A DNA stretch of 64,000 nucleotides from Hyunsoonleella flava (GTDB lineage: Bacteria; Bacteroidota; Bacteroidia; Flavobacteriales; Flavobacteriaceae). Below, in pieces: positions 18,408 to 29,016 of the stretch (positions within the stretch are counted from its first letter, which is position 1; each line of letters opens with the position of its first letter). The stretch covers positions 109,993 to 173,992 of the forward strand of contig NZ_SIRT01000009.1 in NCBI RefSeq assembly GCF_004310325.1. The letters run 5' to 3'. The notes below the pieces were generated by a model that was not told where the DNA came from, did no database searches, and saw only the letters and a program-made list of their open reading frames with translations. A program made the position numbers and the translations under genes.

Positions 18408-19940
18408 TTAATGCTTAAAATGGCGTGTGCCCGTCATCACCATGGCAATTTCATTTTCATTACAGTAATCGATACTCAATTGGTCCTTAATAGAACCACC
18501 TGGTTGAATCACAGCATTGATGCCTGCCTTATCTGCTATCTCTACACAATCTGGGAATGGAAAAAACGCATCACTAGCCATCACCGCACCGTTTAAATCA
18601 AAATTGAATGAGCCAGCTTTATGAATAGCTTGTTGCAAAGCATCAACACGACTGGTTTGCCCTGTACCACTTGCGCACAATTGTTTATTTTTTGCCAAAA
18701 CGATTGTGTTGGATTTGGTGTGTTTACATATTTTGGAAGCAAATAGTAAGTCTTCTATTTGTGCATCTGTAGGTGTAATATTAGTCACCGTTTTCAAATC
18801 TTCTGCGGTATCCGTAACATCATTTCTGTCTTGTACTAAGACGCCGTTTAAACAACTTCTCACATTGGTTTTCGGCATATCTATATCATGTATCTGCAAT
18901 AGAATACGATTCTTTTTGCCTTTAAGAATTTCTAGAGCTTCGGTAGAAAAAGAAGGTGCAATCACTACTTCGCAAAATAATTTGTGAATTTCCTCAGCAG
19001 TAGCAGCATCAATTTCTGTATTGCTAATCAATACACCTCCAAAAGCCGAAACTGGATCACCAGCTAGTGCATCAATATACGCCTGGTGTAAAGTATCGCG
19101 TTGCGCTAAACCACATGCGTTGTTATGCTTTAAAATGGCGAATGTAGGCGCATCATTTTTAAACTCTAACATCAAATTTACTGCCGCATCAACATCTAAA
19201 AGGTTGTTATAGCTTAATTCTTTACCATGAAGTTTTGTAAATAGTTCGTCAAAATCTCCAAAGAAAAATCCTTTTTGATGGGGGTTTTCTCCATATCGTA
19301 AAACTTTACCATTAGTTTCACTTAGTTTTAAAACCGTTTCTTCATTGTTTTGATTAAAATAATTAAAGATAGCTGTGTCATAATGCGATGATACATTAAA
19401 AGCTTTACCAGCAAAACGTTTACGGTCTTCTTCAGAAATTGATCCGTTATTAGCTGAAATCAATTCCAAAAATTCGGCATAATCAGTAACTGATGACACG
19501 CAAATAACATCAGCATAATTTTTAGCAGCGGCTCTAATTAATGAAATACCACCAATATCGATTTTTTCAATAATATCTTGGTTACTGGCACCAGAAGCAA
19601 CAGTTTTTTCAAAAGGATATAAATCAACAATTACAACATCAATTTGCGGAATGTCATATTCTACCAATTCAGCAACATCGCCATCATGATTTTGTCGGTT
19701 TAAAATACCACCAAAAACTTTAGGGTGTAGCGTTTTTACGCGTCCACCTAAAATGGAAGGGTAAGAGGTAACATCCTCAACAGGAACAACATTAACGCCT
19801 AAATCGTTGATGAATTTTTCAGTGCCTCCAGTAGAGTAAATGGTTACGCCTTGTCTATCAAGTTCTTTTACAATAGGTTCTAAACCGTCTTTACTAAATA
19901 CAGAAATTAATGCAGACTTAATGGTTTTTTTGTTGCTCAT
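18408..19940 (-). CDS. purH: Bifunctional AICAR transformylase/IMP cyclohydrolase
   Basis: 510 residues, the usual size. It performs the last two steps of IMP synthesis. The N-terminal cyclohydrolase (MGS-like) domain contains LISVFSKDGL and IYSTGGTEKFI (about 34-44), VKTLHPKVFGGIL, and DLYPFEKTV. The transformylase domain shows LRYGENPHQKGFFFG, AFAILKHNNACG-type sequence, PVSAFGGVLISN and the C-terminal DAFFPFPDCVEIA and MVMTGTRHFKH. Both active-site regions are intact. It is upstream of mreB on the same strand. Confidence 0.98.
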   Translation of the reverse strand: MSNKKTIKSALISVFSKDGLEPIVKELDRQGVTIYSTGGTEKFINDLGVNVVPVEDVTSYPSILGGRVKTLHPKVFGGILNRQNHDGDVAELVEYDIPQIDVVIVDLYPFEKTVASGASNQDIIEKIDIGGISLIRAAAKNYADVICVSSVTDYAEFLELISANNGSISEEDRKRFAGKAFNVSSHYDTAIFNYFNQNNEETVLKLSETNGKVLRYGENPHQKGFFFGDFDELFTKLHGKELSYNNLLDVDAAVNLMLEFKNDAPTFAILKHNNACGLAQRDTLHQAYIDALAGDPVSAFGGVLISNTEIDAATAEEIHKLFCEVVIAPSFSTEALEILKGKKNRILLQIHDIDMPKTNVRSCLNGVLVQDRNDVTDTAEDLKTVTNITPTDAQIEDLLFASKICKHTKSNTIVLAKNKQLCASGTGQTSRVDALQQAIHKAGSFNFDLNGAVMASDAFFPFPDCVEIADKAGINAVIQPGGSIKDQLSIDYCNENEIAMVMTGTRHFKH

Positions 19941-20029
19941 CGTTATTGTGTTGTGAAATTCTAAAGCCTATGTTCAGAGAATTCCAGATTAGTTTTAAGT
20001 TAAAAATTGATACTTTTTTTAGTAAAACG

Positions 20030-20037
20030 CAAAAGTA
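20030..20037 (-). promoter_or_regulatory. Possible purH promoter -7 element
   Basis: On the minus strand the sequence reads TACTTTTG, a match to the Bacteroidota -7 element TANNTTTG, about 90 bases upstream of the purH start. Nineteen bases further upstream is TTC where TTG is expected, so only one half of the promoter is convincing. Confidence 0.4.
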
Positions 20038-20122
20038 GTTATTTAACTCAAAAAATGAAGATAGAATTATTCAAAAAGAACGTGTTTTTTTAACGAAAAC
20101 AAGAAGTTGTTAACAACGAATT

Positions 20123-20581
20123 TTAAGAAAGTATCTTAGACACTTTAGCACAAACAAACTCCAAAAACCGTTCATCAGCCTCAGTAAAAGGATCAGGAGT
20201 ATTAGAGTCAATATCTATTTGCCCTACGTTTTTGCCATTCACAAAAATGGGAATTACAATTTCAGATTTTACAGTAATACTACAAGCGATATAATTATCC
20301 TGAGCTGAAACATCAGGCACCACAAAATTTTCATTACTCACCGCAACCTGCCCACAAATACCTTTTCCAAAAGGGATGATATTGTGGTCTGTTGGTGCAC
20401 CAACATAAGGTCCTAAAATTAACTCTTCCTTATCTCCATTTCTAAAATAAAAACCAACCCAATTGTAATAATCCACATTGGTTTCCAATAATTCACAAAT
20501 GTCTAATAAGCGGTTATTAACACTTTTTTGGGTATTGGCAACAATAGTTTCAACTTGTGGTTTTAGAGTTTCAAAAGACAT
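20123..20581 (-). CDS. GAF-domain protein, free methionine-(R)-sulfoxide reductase-like
   Basis: 152 residues from the ATG at 20581, which gives the conserved family start; an in-frame ATG 25 codons upstream would overlap xrtF. The single GAF domain resembles fRMsr: NWVGFYFRNGD, IPFGKGICGQVA (Cys76), IACSITVKSEIVIPI (Cys100) and GQIDIDSNTPDPFTEADERF. Those two cysteines align with the catalytic pair, but the third, resolving cysteine expected in the GPYVGAPTDHN stretch is absent. Reductase activity is therefore likely but not certain. It is divergent from xrtF. Confidence 0.85.
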   Translation of the reverse strand: MSFETLKPQVETIVANTQKSVNNRLLDICELLETNVDYYNWVGFYFRNGDKEELILGPYVGAPTDHNIIPFGKGICGQVAVSNENFVVPDVSAQDNYIACSITVKSEIVIPIFVNGKNVGQIDIDSNTPDPFTEADERFLEFVCAKVSKILS

Positions 20582-20646
20582 GATTTCAAAAGTTTTGGCA
20601 AAAGTATTTAAAAAGGTGTAATTTCGGTATTCATTTTCAGCAATAC

Positions 20647-21198
20647 TTGAAAGCACTATTTGTAAAATACAAGTCGGTTATAAAATTTATCCTTACGTTT
20701 TTGTTGGTATACATTACGCTTACCGTAGGTTACAAGTTTTATTTGCAGTTTTCGGATGGCTCTCAATATTATCCCGATTATTTCACGAATTTGGTAGCCA
20801 AACAATGTGAGGCGGTACTAACCACATTTGGCTATAACACCCAAGTAGTATCGCATCCCAAAGAGGCTTCCATGAAGCTTTTGGTAAACGGAAACTATTT
20901 AGCAAGGGTAATAGAAGGCTGCAATTCCATTAGTGTTATTATTTTGTTTCTGTCGTTTGTTGTGGCATTTTCAGGAAAACTCAAAACCACGCTCCTGTTT
21001 ATTTTTGCTGGTAGTGTGCTAATTTACACTATCAATCTTTTCAGAATTGTATTTTTGGCGATGGGATTATATCATTATCCCGAATATCAAGATGTACTGC
21101 ACACCGTAATTTTTCCTGCCATTATTTATGGCACGGTATTTTTACTTTGGGTATTTTGGGTAAACAGATGTTCTAAATTAAACCAAAACCATGCCTAA
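20647..21198 (+). CDS. xrtF: Exosortase family protein XrtF
   Basis: 183 residues with about five membrane helices. The exosortase/archaeosortase catalytic triad is visible: Cys in IEGCNSISVI, Arg in INLFRIVFLA and His in DVLHTVIFPAI. These enzymes cut and transfer proteins carrying a C-terminal sorting helix; XrtF is the flavobacterial subfamily. The start is TTG at 20647, the only initiation codon that fits before the first helix. The downstream gene overlaps by 8 bases and encodes the partner protein. Confidence 0.93.
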   Translation: MKALFVKYKSVIKFILTFLLVYITLTVGYKFYLQFSDGSQYYPDYFTNLVAKQCEAVLTTFGYNTQVVSHPKEASMKLLVNGNYLARVIEGCNSISVIILFLSFVVAFSGKLKTTLLFIFAGSVLIYTINLFRIVFLAMGLYHYPEYQDVLHTVIFPAIIYGTVFLLWVFWVNRCSKLNQNHA

Positions 21199-21622
21199 GC
21201 CATTAAAATATATATTACTAATAACATTGGTGGGATTGCTGGTTTTAATTCGGTTTTTTGAAGACGACCTATTTTACGATCCTTATTTAACCTTTTTTCA
21301 AAATGATTACCTGTATCTCGACAGCCCTAGGCGAGAAGTCGTTAAATTAATATGCTTTACATCATTAAGATATGTTTTAAACACTATAATTTCTCTGGGA
21401 ATTCTTTACACCGTATTTAAAGACATCAATATTGTGAAGTTTTCGAGTATTATTTACGCCATCGCCTTTGTTATTTTAATGCTACTCTTTTTATATTTCG
21501 TGTCTAACCCAAGGCAAGAAGAGTATTATCTGTTTTTCAATATCCGTAGGTTTTTAATTCAGCCACTACTTTTAATTCTGCTATTACCTGCGTTTTACTA
21601 TCACAAAATAAAAGGGAATTAG
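21191..21622 (+). CDS. Exosortase F system-associated membrane protein
   Basis: 143 residues, mostly hydrophobic, with four membrane segments and the short charged loop VSNPRQEEYYLFFNIRRFLI near residues 105-124, which I recall as typical of the protein always paired with XrtF. The start overlaps the xrtF stop by 8 bases, indicating coupling. Its role is unknown; partnership with XrtF is inferred from conserved neighbourhood. Confidence 0.88.
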   Translation: MPKPLKYILLITLVGLLVLIRFFEDDLFYDPYLTFFQNDYLYLDSPRREVVKLICFTSLRYVLNTIISLGILYTVFKDINIVKFSSIIYAIAFVILMLLFLYFVSNPRQEEYYLFFNIRRFLIQPLLLILLLPAFYYHKIKGN

Positions 21623-21628
21623 TTTTTT

Positions 21629-21794
21629 GGGCATTCCCACGCCTAGGGGCGTGGTCGGGCTTTCCGCTATATCTTTTTGTGAAGCATTCCCGAGTACGTT
21701 TCAGGATTTCGTGCCCAAACAGTAGTAGGCTTTTTATTAAGGTTTAGTATGTTAAAGTTTCACAAAAAGGATGCCGCTGCAATCCCTAATGCGC
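21629..21794. repeat. Interspersed repeat, copy 2, with internal inverted repeat
   Basis: The left end reads GGGCATTCCCACGCC...GGTCGGGCTTTC and the right end CAATCCCTAATGCGC, matching the ends at 18188-18275. The interior carries an inverted repeat: ATCTTTTTGTGAA at 21670-21682 and TTCACAAAAAGGAT near 21758-21772. This gives a long stem-loop. It fills most of the 290-base gap after the exosortase genes; the rest (21795-21912) shows no gene. Confidence 0.75.
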
Positions 21795-21912
21795 TTATCA
21801 GCAAACGCCTGTGCTATCCTTATAGTTTAGTGTCTACTTGCCAAAGCTACAGCTGTTAATCATTTTATAAATAGTGACGCTTCAAATGTAATTTTTGTAA
21901 TTTTGTAACGTA

Positions 21913-22311
21913 ATGAAGAACGGAATACATAAATTATGTTCATTTAGCCTTGCATTGCTGGTGCTATTTTCAACACTGTCTTTCACCGTTGAAAAGCATT
22001 ACTGCGGCGATACTCTAGTGGATGTTGCTATTTTTTCTGAAGCCAAGACCTGTGGTATGGAAATGGATGGCCCAGAGAAACCAAAACCGTGTTGCGATGA
22101 TGAGGTTGACGTCGTCGAAGGACAAAACGAACTAAAATTATCATCATTTGAAGATTTAGACTTAAAACAGCTACAATTTTTGGCTGTCATAACATATGCA
22201 TATATCAATGGTTTCCAAGATTTACCAAAAGAAACTATTCCACATAAAAATTATGCTCCACCCAATTTGGTCTGTGATATTCAAGTGTTAGACCAAGTGT
22301 TTTTGATTTGA
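21913..22311 (+). CDS. HYC_CC_PP family small exported protein
   Basis: 132 residues with an N-terminal signal segment (about 5-25; FSLALLVLFSTLSF). The mature part carries EKHYCGDTLVDVAIF, then KTCGMEM and PKPCCDDEVDV, the HYC and CC motifs that name the family. Cys/His motifs suggest metal binding in the periplasm. The family commonly accompanies TonB-dependent receptors and HMA proteins, as here. A TAATTTTG element lies just upstream at 21899-21906 but without a clear upstream partner. Confidence 0.85.
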   Translation: MKNGIHKLCSFSLALLVLFSTLSFTVEKHYCGDTLVDVAIFSEAKTCGMEMDGPEKPKPCCDDEVDVVEGQNELKLSSFEDLDLKQLQFLAVITYAYINGFQDLPKETIPHKNYAPPNLVCDIQVLDQVFLI

Positions 22312-22327
22312 TTTTTAAGTAATTCTG

Positions 22328-22354
22328 CTATTCTGAACTTGTTTCAGAATCTCA
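22328..22354. repeat. Short hairpin repeat (ATTCTGAA...TTCAGAAT type)
   Basis: The segment TTCTGAACTTGTTTCAGAA folds as TTCTGAA/TTCAGAA with a five-base loop and is followed by TCTCA. It belongs with the GTCATTCC...GGAATCT hairpins at 25358, 29017 and 48629 by shape and by the trailing ATCT/TCTC. It lies between the HYC_CC_PP gene and the HMA-MauE gene. Confidence 0.6.
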
Positions 22355-22389
22355 CTAATTAGAAAATTGATCAAATCAAATACATCAAA

Positions 22390-23112
22390 ATGAAACATAC
22401 ATATACAGTTACAGGCATGACCTGTAATGGTTGCAGAGCTTCAGTAGAAGACAAGCTAAATGCACTTCCAGAAGTTAAACATGCTTCGGTAAGCTTGGAG
22501 GCTGCAGAGGCTACTGTTGAAATGTCTCAGCATATTTCAATAGAAACACTGCAAAATGCACTTCCAAATAAATATACTATTTTAGAAAAGAATGTTTTTG
22601 CAAGTACAGCAGACATTCAAACTGTTGAGACATCAGAGTTAAAACAACTATTCCCATTGTTTTTAATTTTTGCTTATATCATTATAACATCGGTATTACT
22701 GAATACCAAACCTTTGGATATTGATGGGTTTATGCTCGATTTTATGGGGCTCTTCTATATAGTCTTTAGCTTTTTTAAACTTTTGGATTTAAAGGGCTTT
22801 CCAGCATCTTTTAGAATGTACGATCCTGTAGCAAAAGTAGTTCCAATTTACGCGTGGATATATCCGTTTATAGAAGTCGCACTTGGGCTTATGTTTTTAA
22901 TGCGCTTTCAAATTCCTATTGCATTGATTGTAACACTCATTATTCTAGGCCTAACTACCATTGGGGTTACAAGAACTTTACTGCAAAAAAAAGCGATTCA
23001 ATGTGCTTGCTTAGGAACGGCTTTAAAGTTACCAATGACCAAAGCCACGTTTATTGAAAATAGCATTATGATTGTGATGGCGGTGTTTATGCTAATTAAA
23101 TGGTATGCCTAA
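22390..23112 (+). CDS. HMA domain fused to MauE/DoxX-like membrane domain
   Basis: 240 residues. Residues 1-67 are a heavy-metal-associated domain with the metal site GMTCNGC (Cys12, Cys15). Residues 90-240 are a four-helix membrane domain of the MauE type, containing the cysteine pair in IQCACLGTALKLPMTK near 200-215. This combination suggests metal delivery or thiol redox chemistry at the inner membrane. It lies between the HYC_CC_PP gene and the TonB receptor, whose ATG overlaps its stop. The metal (copper is a candidate) cannot be told from sequence alone. Confidence 0.87.
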   Translation: MKHTYTVTGMTCNGCRASVEDKLNALPEVKHASVSLEAAEATVEMSQHISIETLQNALPNKYTILEKNVFASTADIQTVETSELKQLFPLFLIFAYIIITSVLLNTKPLDIDGFMLDFMGLFYIVFSFFKLLDLKGFPASFRMYDPVAKVVPIYAWIYPFIEVALGLMFLMRFQIPIALIVTLIILGLTTIGVTRTLLQKKAIQCACLGTALKLPMTKATFIENSIMIVMAVFMLIKWYA

Positions 23113-25349
23113 TGAAATATCTTAAATATATTATACTGTTACTACCATTTCTTGGATTTTCACAAGAAACTATTTCAGGTAAAATTATTGAGGACAATAT
23201 TGACGATAATAACATGGGGATAGCCGGGGCAAACGTGTATTGGCTAAATACCCAAGTGGGCACTGTAACAGATGTTGATGGTAGTTTTACCATTGCTTAC
23301 CAACCCTCATATAAAAAGCTAATAGTAAGTTATGTGGGTTATAAAACCGATACGCTTACTATAAACACACCAAAGTTTATACGTCATAAATTAAAACCTA
23401 GTGATGGTTTGGATGAGGTGGTTGTAACCTCTAGAAAGCAAACCACAGCAAAATCATATTTAAAAGCGGAAAATGTAATGACCGTAAGTAGTGATGAGCT
23501 TTTAAAAGCGGCGTGCTGTAACCTCTCTGAAAGTTTTGAAACCAATCCGTCCATCGATGTAAATTTTGCCGATGCCATTTCTGGTACAAGACAGATAAAA
23601 ATGTTGGGGCTTACCAGTCCGTACATTTTAATCGCTACAGAAAATATTCCATCCGTTCGGGGTGCTTCTCAAGCCTACGGATTGAGTTTTATTCCCGGAA
23701 CTTGGGTGGAAAGTATTCAAATTACCAAAGGCGCAGGAAGCGTAGTAAATGGTTTTGAAAGTATTGCAGGACAAATTAACACCGAATTGGTAAAACCATC
23801 TACAGACGACAAATTGTTTGTGAATTTATATGGTGCAACCAGTGAGCGTCTAGAACTAAATGCGCACATCAACACAAAAGTGAATAACCGATGGCATACA
23901 GGATTGTACATACACGGTAATACACATCAAAAAAAACATGATGTAAATAACGACGGATTTATGGATATGCCGTTATTTAATCAAATCAATGTTATGAACC
24001 GCTGGCAATATGTAGATACCCAAAAAGGGTTTGTAAGCTTTATTAATTTGAAGTTTTTAAATGATGAAAAGCAAAGTGGGGAATTAAATTTTAACCCTGA
24101 TACTGATAAGTTAACTACAAATGCATGGGGTAATGAAATTGATACCCAACGTTATGAAGTTTCTGCAAAATTTGGTTACGTAAATCCAGAAGTGCCTTGG
24201 CAGAGTTTAGGGGTACAGGCGGCGTTTAGTGGGCATAAGCAAGCTTCTTATTTTGGATTGAATGTTTATGATATTGAACATAATAGTCTTTACGCCAATG
24301 CTATTTATAATTCAATCATTAGCGATTCTCGTCATAAAATAAAAACAGGACTTAGCTATACGTACGACCATTATGACGAATTGGTGAATACAACAGACTT
24401 TGAACGCACTGAAAACTCAGTTGGAGGTTTTTTTGAGTACAATTACAATAATTTAGAACTGTTTAACCTTACCGCAGGTATCCGTATAGACCGTCATAAT
24501 TTGTTGGGTACATTTATTACACCGCGCCTGCATCTTAGGTATTCGCCATGGAGTAAATCGGCTTTTCGGGCTTCTTTTGGAAGAGGTAAGCGTAGTGCCA
24601 ATATTTTCACTGAGAATCAACAAATGTTTTCTACCTCAAGACGGATTAATATTTTAAGTTCAGGAGGCAATATTTATGGTTTAGACCCAGAAATTGCATG
24701 GAATTACGGCGTATCCTATTTACAAGGATTTAATCTCTTTGGCAGAAAGGCGGATATAACGTTCGATTTTTATAAAACAGATTTTACAAATCAGGTAGTT
24801 GTAGATTGGGAAAACCCACAGGAAATTAATTTTTATAATCTAGACGGAAAAAGTTTTGCGAATAGTTTTCAAGCCGAACTAAATTATAACGCTTTTGAAG
24901 GCTTTGATTTAAGATTAGCCTACAAGTTTTATGATGTAAAAACCGATTATAATTCTGGAAGACTGGAGCGTCCATTAACGCCTAGACATCGTGTATTTGC
25001 TAACGTAGGGTATGAAACGGCAGTTAAGGATAATGGCAGTCACTGGAAGTTTGATGCAACATTTAATAGGTTGAGCCAGCAGCGATTTTCATCGACGGTA
25101 AGTAACCCTGTACAATTTCAACTACCAGAGCGTACGCCAGCGGTTGCTACCCTAAATACGCAAATAACTAAAGTTCTTTCTCCTAAATTTGAAGTATATT
25201 TAGGTGGAGAAAATATCACCAATGTAAGACAGCCTAATCCTGTTTTAGGAGCAGATAACCCTTTTGGTGCGAATTTTGATTCTACTTTTGTGTATGGCCC
25301 CATTTTTGGTAGTTTGTATTATACAGGATTGAGATTTAGAATAGATTAA
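23112..25349 (+). CDS. TonB-dependent outer-membrane receptor, metal cluster
   Basis: 745 residues from the ATG at 23112, which overlaps the upstream stop (TAATG) and starts the signal peptide MKYLKYIILLLPFLGFSQ. A carboxypeptidase-like regulatory domain (about 20-100, GANVYWLNTQVGTVTDVDGS) precedes the plug (about 105-225, with SFETNPSIDVNFADAISGTR) and the 22-strand barrel, ending in an aromatic strand YYTGLRFRID. The plug start has an unusual AACCN. The genomic context with two HMA proteins suggests uptake of a metal complex. The substrate is inference. Confidence 0.93.
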   Translation: MKYLKYIILLLPFLGFSQETISGKIIEDNIDDNNMGIAGANVYWLNTQVGTVTDVDGSFTIAYQPSYKKLIVSYVGYKTDTLTINTPKFIRHKLKPSDGLDEVVVTSRKQTTAKSYLKAENVMTVSSDELLKAACCNLSESFETNPSIDVNFADAISGTRQIKMLGLTSPYILIATENIPSVRGASQAYGLSFIPGTWVESIQITKGAGSVVNGFESIAGQINTELVKPSTDDKLFVNLYGATSERLELNAHINTKVNNRWHTGLYIHGNTHQKKHDVNNDGFMDMPLFNQINVMNRWQYVDTQKGFVSFINLKFLNDEKQSGELNFNPDTDKLTTNAWGNEIDTQRYEVSAKFGYVNPEVPWQSLGVQAAFSGHKQASYFGLNVYDIEHNSLYANAIYNSIISDSRHKIKTGLSYTYDHYDELVNTTDFERTENSVGGFFEYNYNNLELFNLTAGIRIDRHNLLGTFITPRLHLRYSPWSKSAFRASFGRGKRSANIFTENQQMFSTSRRINILSSGGNIYGLDPEIAWNYGVSYLQGFNLFGRKADITFDFYKTDFTNQVVVDWENPQEINFYNLDGKSFANSFQAELNYNAFEGFDLRLAYKFYDVKTDYNSGRLERPLTPRHRVFANVGYETAVKDNGSHWKFDATFNRLSQQRFSSTVSNPVQFQLPERTPAVATLNTQITKVLSPKFEVYLGGENITNVRQPNPVLGADNPFGANFDSTFVYGPIFGSLYYTGLRFRID

Positions 25350-25357
25350 AAAAATTT

Positions 25358-25382
25358 GTCATTCCTGCGAAGACAGGAATCT
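25358..25382. repeat. GTCATTCCTGCG...CAGGAATCT hairpin repeat
   Basis: ATTCCTG and CAGGAAT form a seven-base stem around CGAAGA. It lies 8 bases after the TonB receptor stop and before the HMA protein gene. Because the hairpin is here, the frame reading through it upstream of 25449 is not a real N-terminus. Confidence 0.75.
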
Positions 25383-25448
25383 ATTAAATTAAAAGCTGAT
25401 ACTAAAAAGTGGATTTCTACTTTTACAGTGTCAACAAAAATAAAAACC

Positions 25449-25817
25449 ATGAAAAAAATTATAATTATAGCTTTAATGCTAACAACAACATTAACCTTCG
25501 CGCAAAACAAAAATGCCAAAGCCTCTATGGAAGTAGATGGTATTTGTGGTATGTGTAAAGCTCGTATTGAAAAAGCTTGTCTTAATACTAAAGGTGTAAA
25601 ATGGGCCGATTGGAACGTGGATACGCACGAGTTAAAGCTCATTTTTGATGAACGAAAAACGGATACCACAACCATAAAGAAACAAATATTGGCAGTAGGA
25701 CACGATGTAAAAGATGAAAAAGCAACTGAAGAAGCCTACGCAACGGTACACGATTGCTGTAAATATCGCGACGAGGATATAAAAGAAGCACACGAAGAGG
25801 AAAAAGATAAATCCTAA
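25449..25817 (+). CDS. Exported HMA-domain metal-binding protein
   Basis: 122 residues from the ATG at 25449, which begins a signal peptide (MKKIIIIALMLTTTLTFAQ); an upstream in-frame ATG would run through a repeat. The mature part is an HMA fold with GICGMCKARIEKAC supplying the Cys pair, then TVHDCCKYRDEDIKEAHEEE at the C-terminus. It is probably a periplasmic metal chaperone serving the same system as the receptor upstream. Confidence 0.86.
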   Translation: MKKIIIIALMLTTTLTFAQNKNAKASMEVDGICGMCKARIEKACLNTKGVKWADWNVDTHELKLIFDERKTDTTTIKKQILAVGHDVKDEKATEEAYATVHDCCKYRDEDIKEAHEEEKDKS

Positions 25818-25838
25818 CAAAGCTTACCTTTTGTAGTA

Positions 25839-26189
25839 ATGCCCAAAACTGAATACAGCATTTATGTTATTGAACTAAAAAAACGTGTTTTTACAGAAAA
25901 CGCTAAATTTAGAGCAGCTAACCCTCAATTCAATGGTGTGTTAGAATGTTTATATGTTGGTATGACCAGTAAAACGCCTAAAGAGCGATTTCTTCAGCAT
26001 AAAACTGGGTATAGAAATAAAAAAGGGCATAAGCTATCGTCTAATATTGTTGAAAAATACGGTTCTTATTTAAGACCAAGTTTATATAATCACATAGATG
26101 CTTTGTCGTCCAGAGTTGAAGCGTTAAAAAAGGAAGAAACGCTTGCCTTGGAATTGCGACGAAAAGGCTATGCAGTATGGTATAATTAG
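25839..26189 (+). CDS. GIY-YIG-like small protein
   Basis: 116 residues. YSIYVIELKKRVF near the start and CLYVGMTSKTPKERFLQHKTG (about 37-57) resemble the first strands and Arg helix of GIY-YIG nucleases, with the conserved Arg and His. A C-terminal EALKKEETLALELRRKGYAV holds the Glu expected in this fold. Function could be nuclease or a degenerate relative. It follows the HMA gene by 21 bases. Confidence 0.65.
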   Translation: MPKTEYSIYVIELKKRVFTENAKFRAANPQFNGVLECLYVGMTSKTPKERFLQHKTGYRNKKGHKLSSNIVEKYGSYLRPSLYNHIDALSSRVEALKKEETLALELRRKGYAVWYN

Positions 26190-26210
26190 ATATTACTTAT
26201 CCTTTAAAAT

Positions 26211-26576
26211 ATGAAAAATACACCAGAACACAACGAACGTATCAGGACAATGAAATTTTTTTCAGTCTATCCGCACTACGTTACTAAAGTTGAGAAAAAA
26301 GGTAGAACAAAGGAAGAATTACATACAGTAATTGAATGGTTAACAGGGTTTGATAGCACCAAAATACAAGAGATGATAGACCGAAAGGTAACCTTTGAAG
26401 AGTTTTTTGATGAAGCAGAACTAAATCCTAATGCCGAACTTATAAAAGGTGTGATTTGTGGCTACAGAATTGAGGAAATCGACAATGAATTAACTAAAAA
26501 ATGCCGCTACCTCGATAAGTTAATTGATGAGTTGGCAAGAGGGCGTAAGATGGAGAAGGTTTTAAGGGGTAGTTAA
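26211..26576 (+). CDS. DUF2200 family protein
   Basis: 121 residues, soluble, with no signal. The sequence MKFFSVYPHYVTKVEKKGRT, EWLTGFD and FFDEAELNPNAELIKGVICG matches my recollection of the DUF2200 family. No enzymatic motif is obvious. Its 3' end overlaps the convergent DUF6090 gene by 15 bases. Confidence 0.8.
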   Translation: MKNTPEHNERIRTMKFFSVYPHYVTKVEKKGRTKEELHTVIEWLTGFDSTKIQEMIDRKVTFEEFFDEAELNPNAELIKGVICGYRIEEIDNELTKKCRYLDKLIDELARGRKMEKVLRGS

Positions 26577-27221
26577 TTTGGTGGAAATCAAATTGATTAA
26601 GCTATCGCAGCTTTTTATGCCACGTTCACTGGCCTGTTTTTTAAACATAAAAGAGCCCCTCATACTTTGTAGAATGTTTTTTAATAGTTTTTCATCTTCA
26701 AATCCCAATCCTCCCTTTTGCATTGCATCAAAATCCATATTGTGGATAAAGTAGTCGCCAACATATTCCTTATGGATAATCTCCTGTCGTTCATAATCTT
26801 TTAGGATTGTTTTATAGTCAGAATAATGTGTTTCTATGGCAGTTTTTAGTTGAAAATCTTCAATTAAACTAAAATCTCCCGAATTAATCATGGATTGATA
26901 TGTGATGTCTTTCGGATTAAAATCTGTCAATTGCATAATCCCAAAAATCTGACGAATACCCTTTTTCTTTTTTGGATCATTTGCATTGAATAGCGGCAAC
27001 ACTTTTTGCAACGTTCCAATTTTTCCATCCAATTCCTCTAAATTATTTTCCAGTGACGCTTTATCAATTTCAAGATCATTTTTTATGCTTGTTAAATACT
27101 GCTGTTTTAATTTGTTGTTTTTTGTGTTTTCAGCGCATTTATTCATACTAAACGCAATAGAAATCCCGATAATTACGATCAGTATTTCACCCAAAGCATA
27201 TTGCCAATTAATTTTTTTCAT
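26562..27221 (-). CDS. DUF6090 family membrane-anchored protein
   Basis: 219 residues. One N-terminal membrane helix (about 8-26, LGEILIVIIGISIAFSM) followed by a mainly helical domain with coiled-coil character (KASLENNLEELDGKIGTLQ). The N-terminal block NWQYALGEILIVIIGISIAF is the mark of a family widespread in Flavobacteriia, DUF6090. Function is not known. The gene stands alone on this strand. Confidence 0.75.
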   Translation of the reverse strand: MKKINWQYALGEILIVIIGISIAFSMNKCAENTKNNKLKQQYLTSIKNDLEIDKASLENNLEELDGKIGTLQKVLPLFNANDPKKKKGIRQIFGIMQLTDFNPKDITYQSMINSGDFSLIEDFQLKTAIETHYSDYKTILKDYERQEIIHKEYVGDYFIHNMDFDAMQKGGLGFEDEKLLKNILQSMRGSFMFKKQASERGIKSCDSLINLISTKLTTP

Positions 27222-27259
27222 GGTGTAATGTTTAATTCTAAAGCTATGAAATATTACGG

Positions 27260-27293
27260 AATAAAAAAACGCTCCCTGTCTGGAAGCGTTTTC
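27260..27293 (-). terminator. Rho-independent terminator of groESL
   Basis: On the minus strand AAAACGCTTCC, a six-base loop and GGAGCGTTTT form a stem with one bulge, followed by a run of T (TTTTTTTATT). It lies about 77 bases beyond the groEL stop. A second, weaker inverted repeat (CACTCACACGTA...TACGTTTGAGTG) lies between, at 27308-27343. Confidence 0.75.
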
Positions 27294-27369
27294 AAAATTA
27301 TTTTATCACTCACACGTAATGAAATTTTAAATACGTTTGAGTGAGTAATTTATCTATGGCGACTCGCTA

Positions 27370-29007
<1,638 letters not shown>

Positions 29008-29016
29008 TTATTTTTT

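Noticed and set aside
25356..25448. Upstream ATG for the exported HMA protein
   Set aside because: The extension reads through an interspersed hairpin repeat and would hide the signal peptide that starts at 25449.
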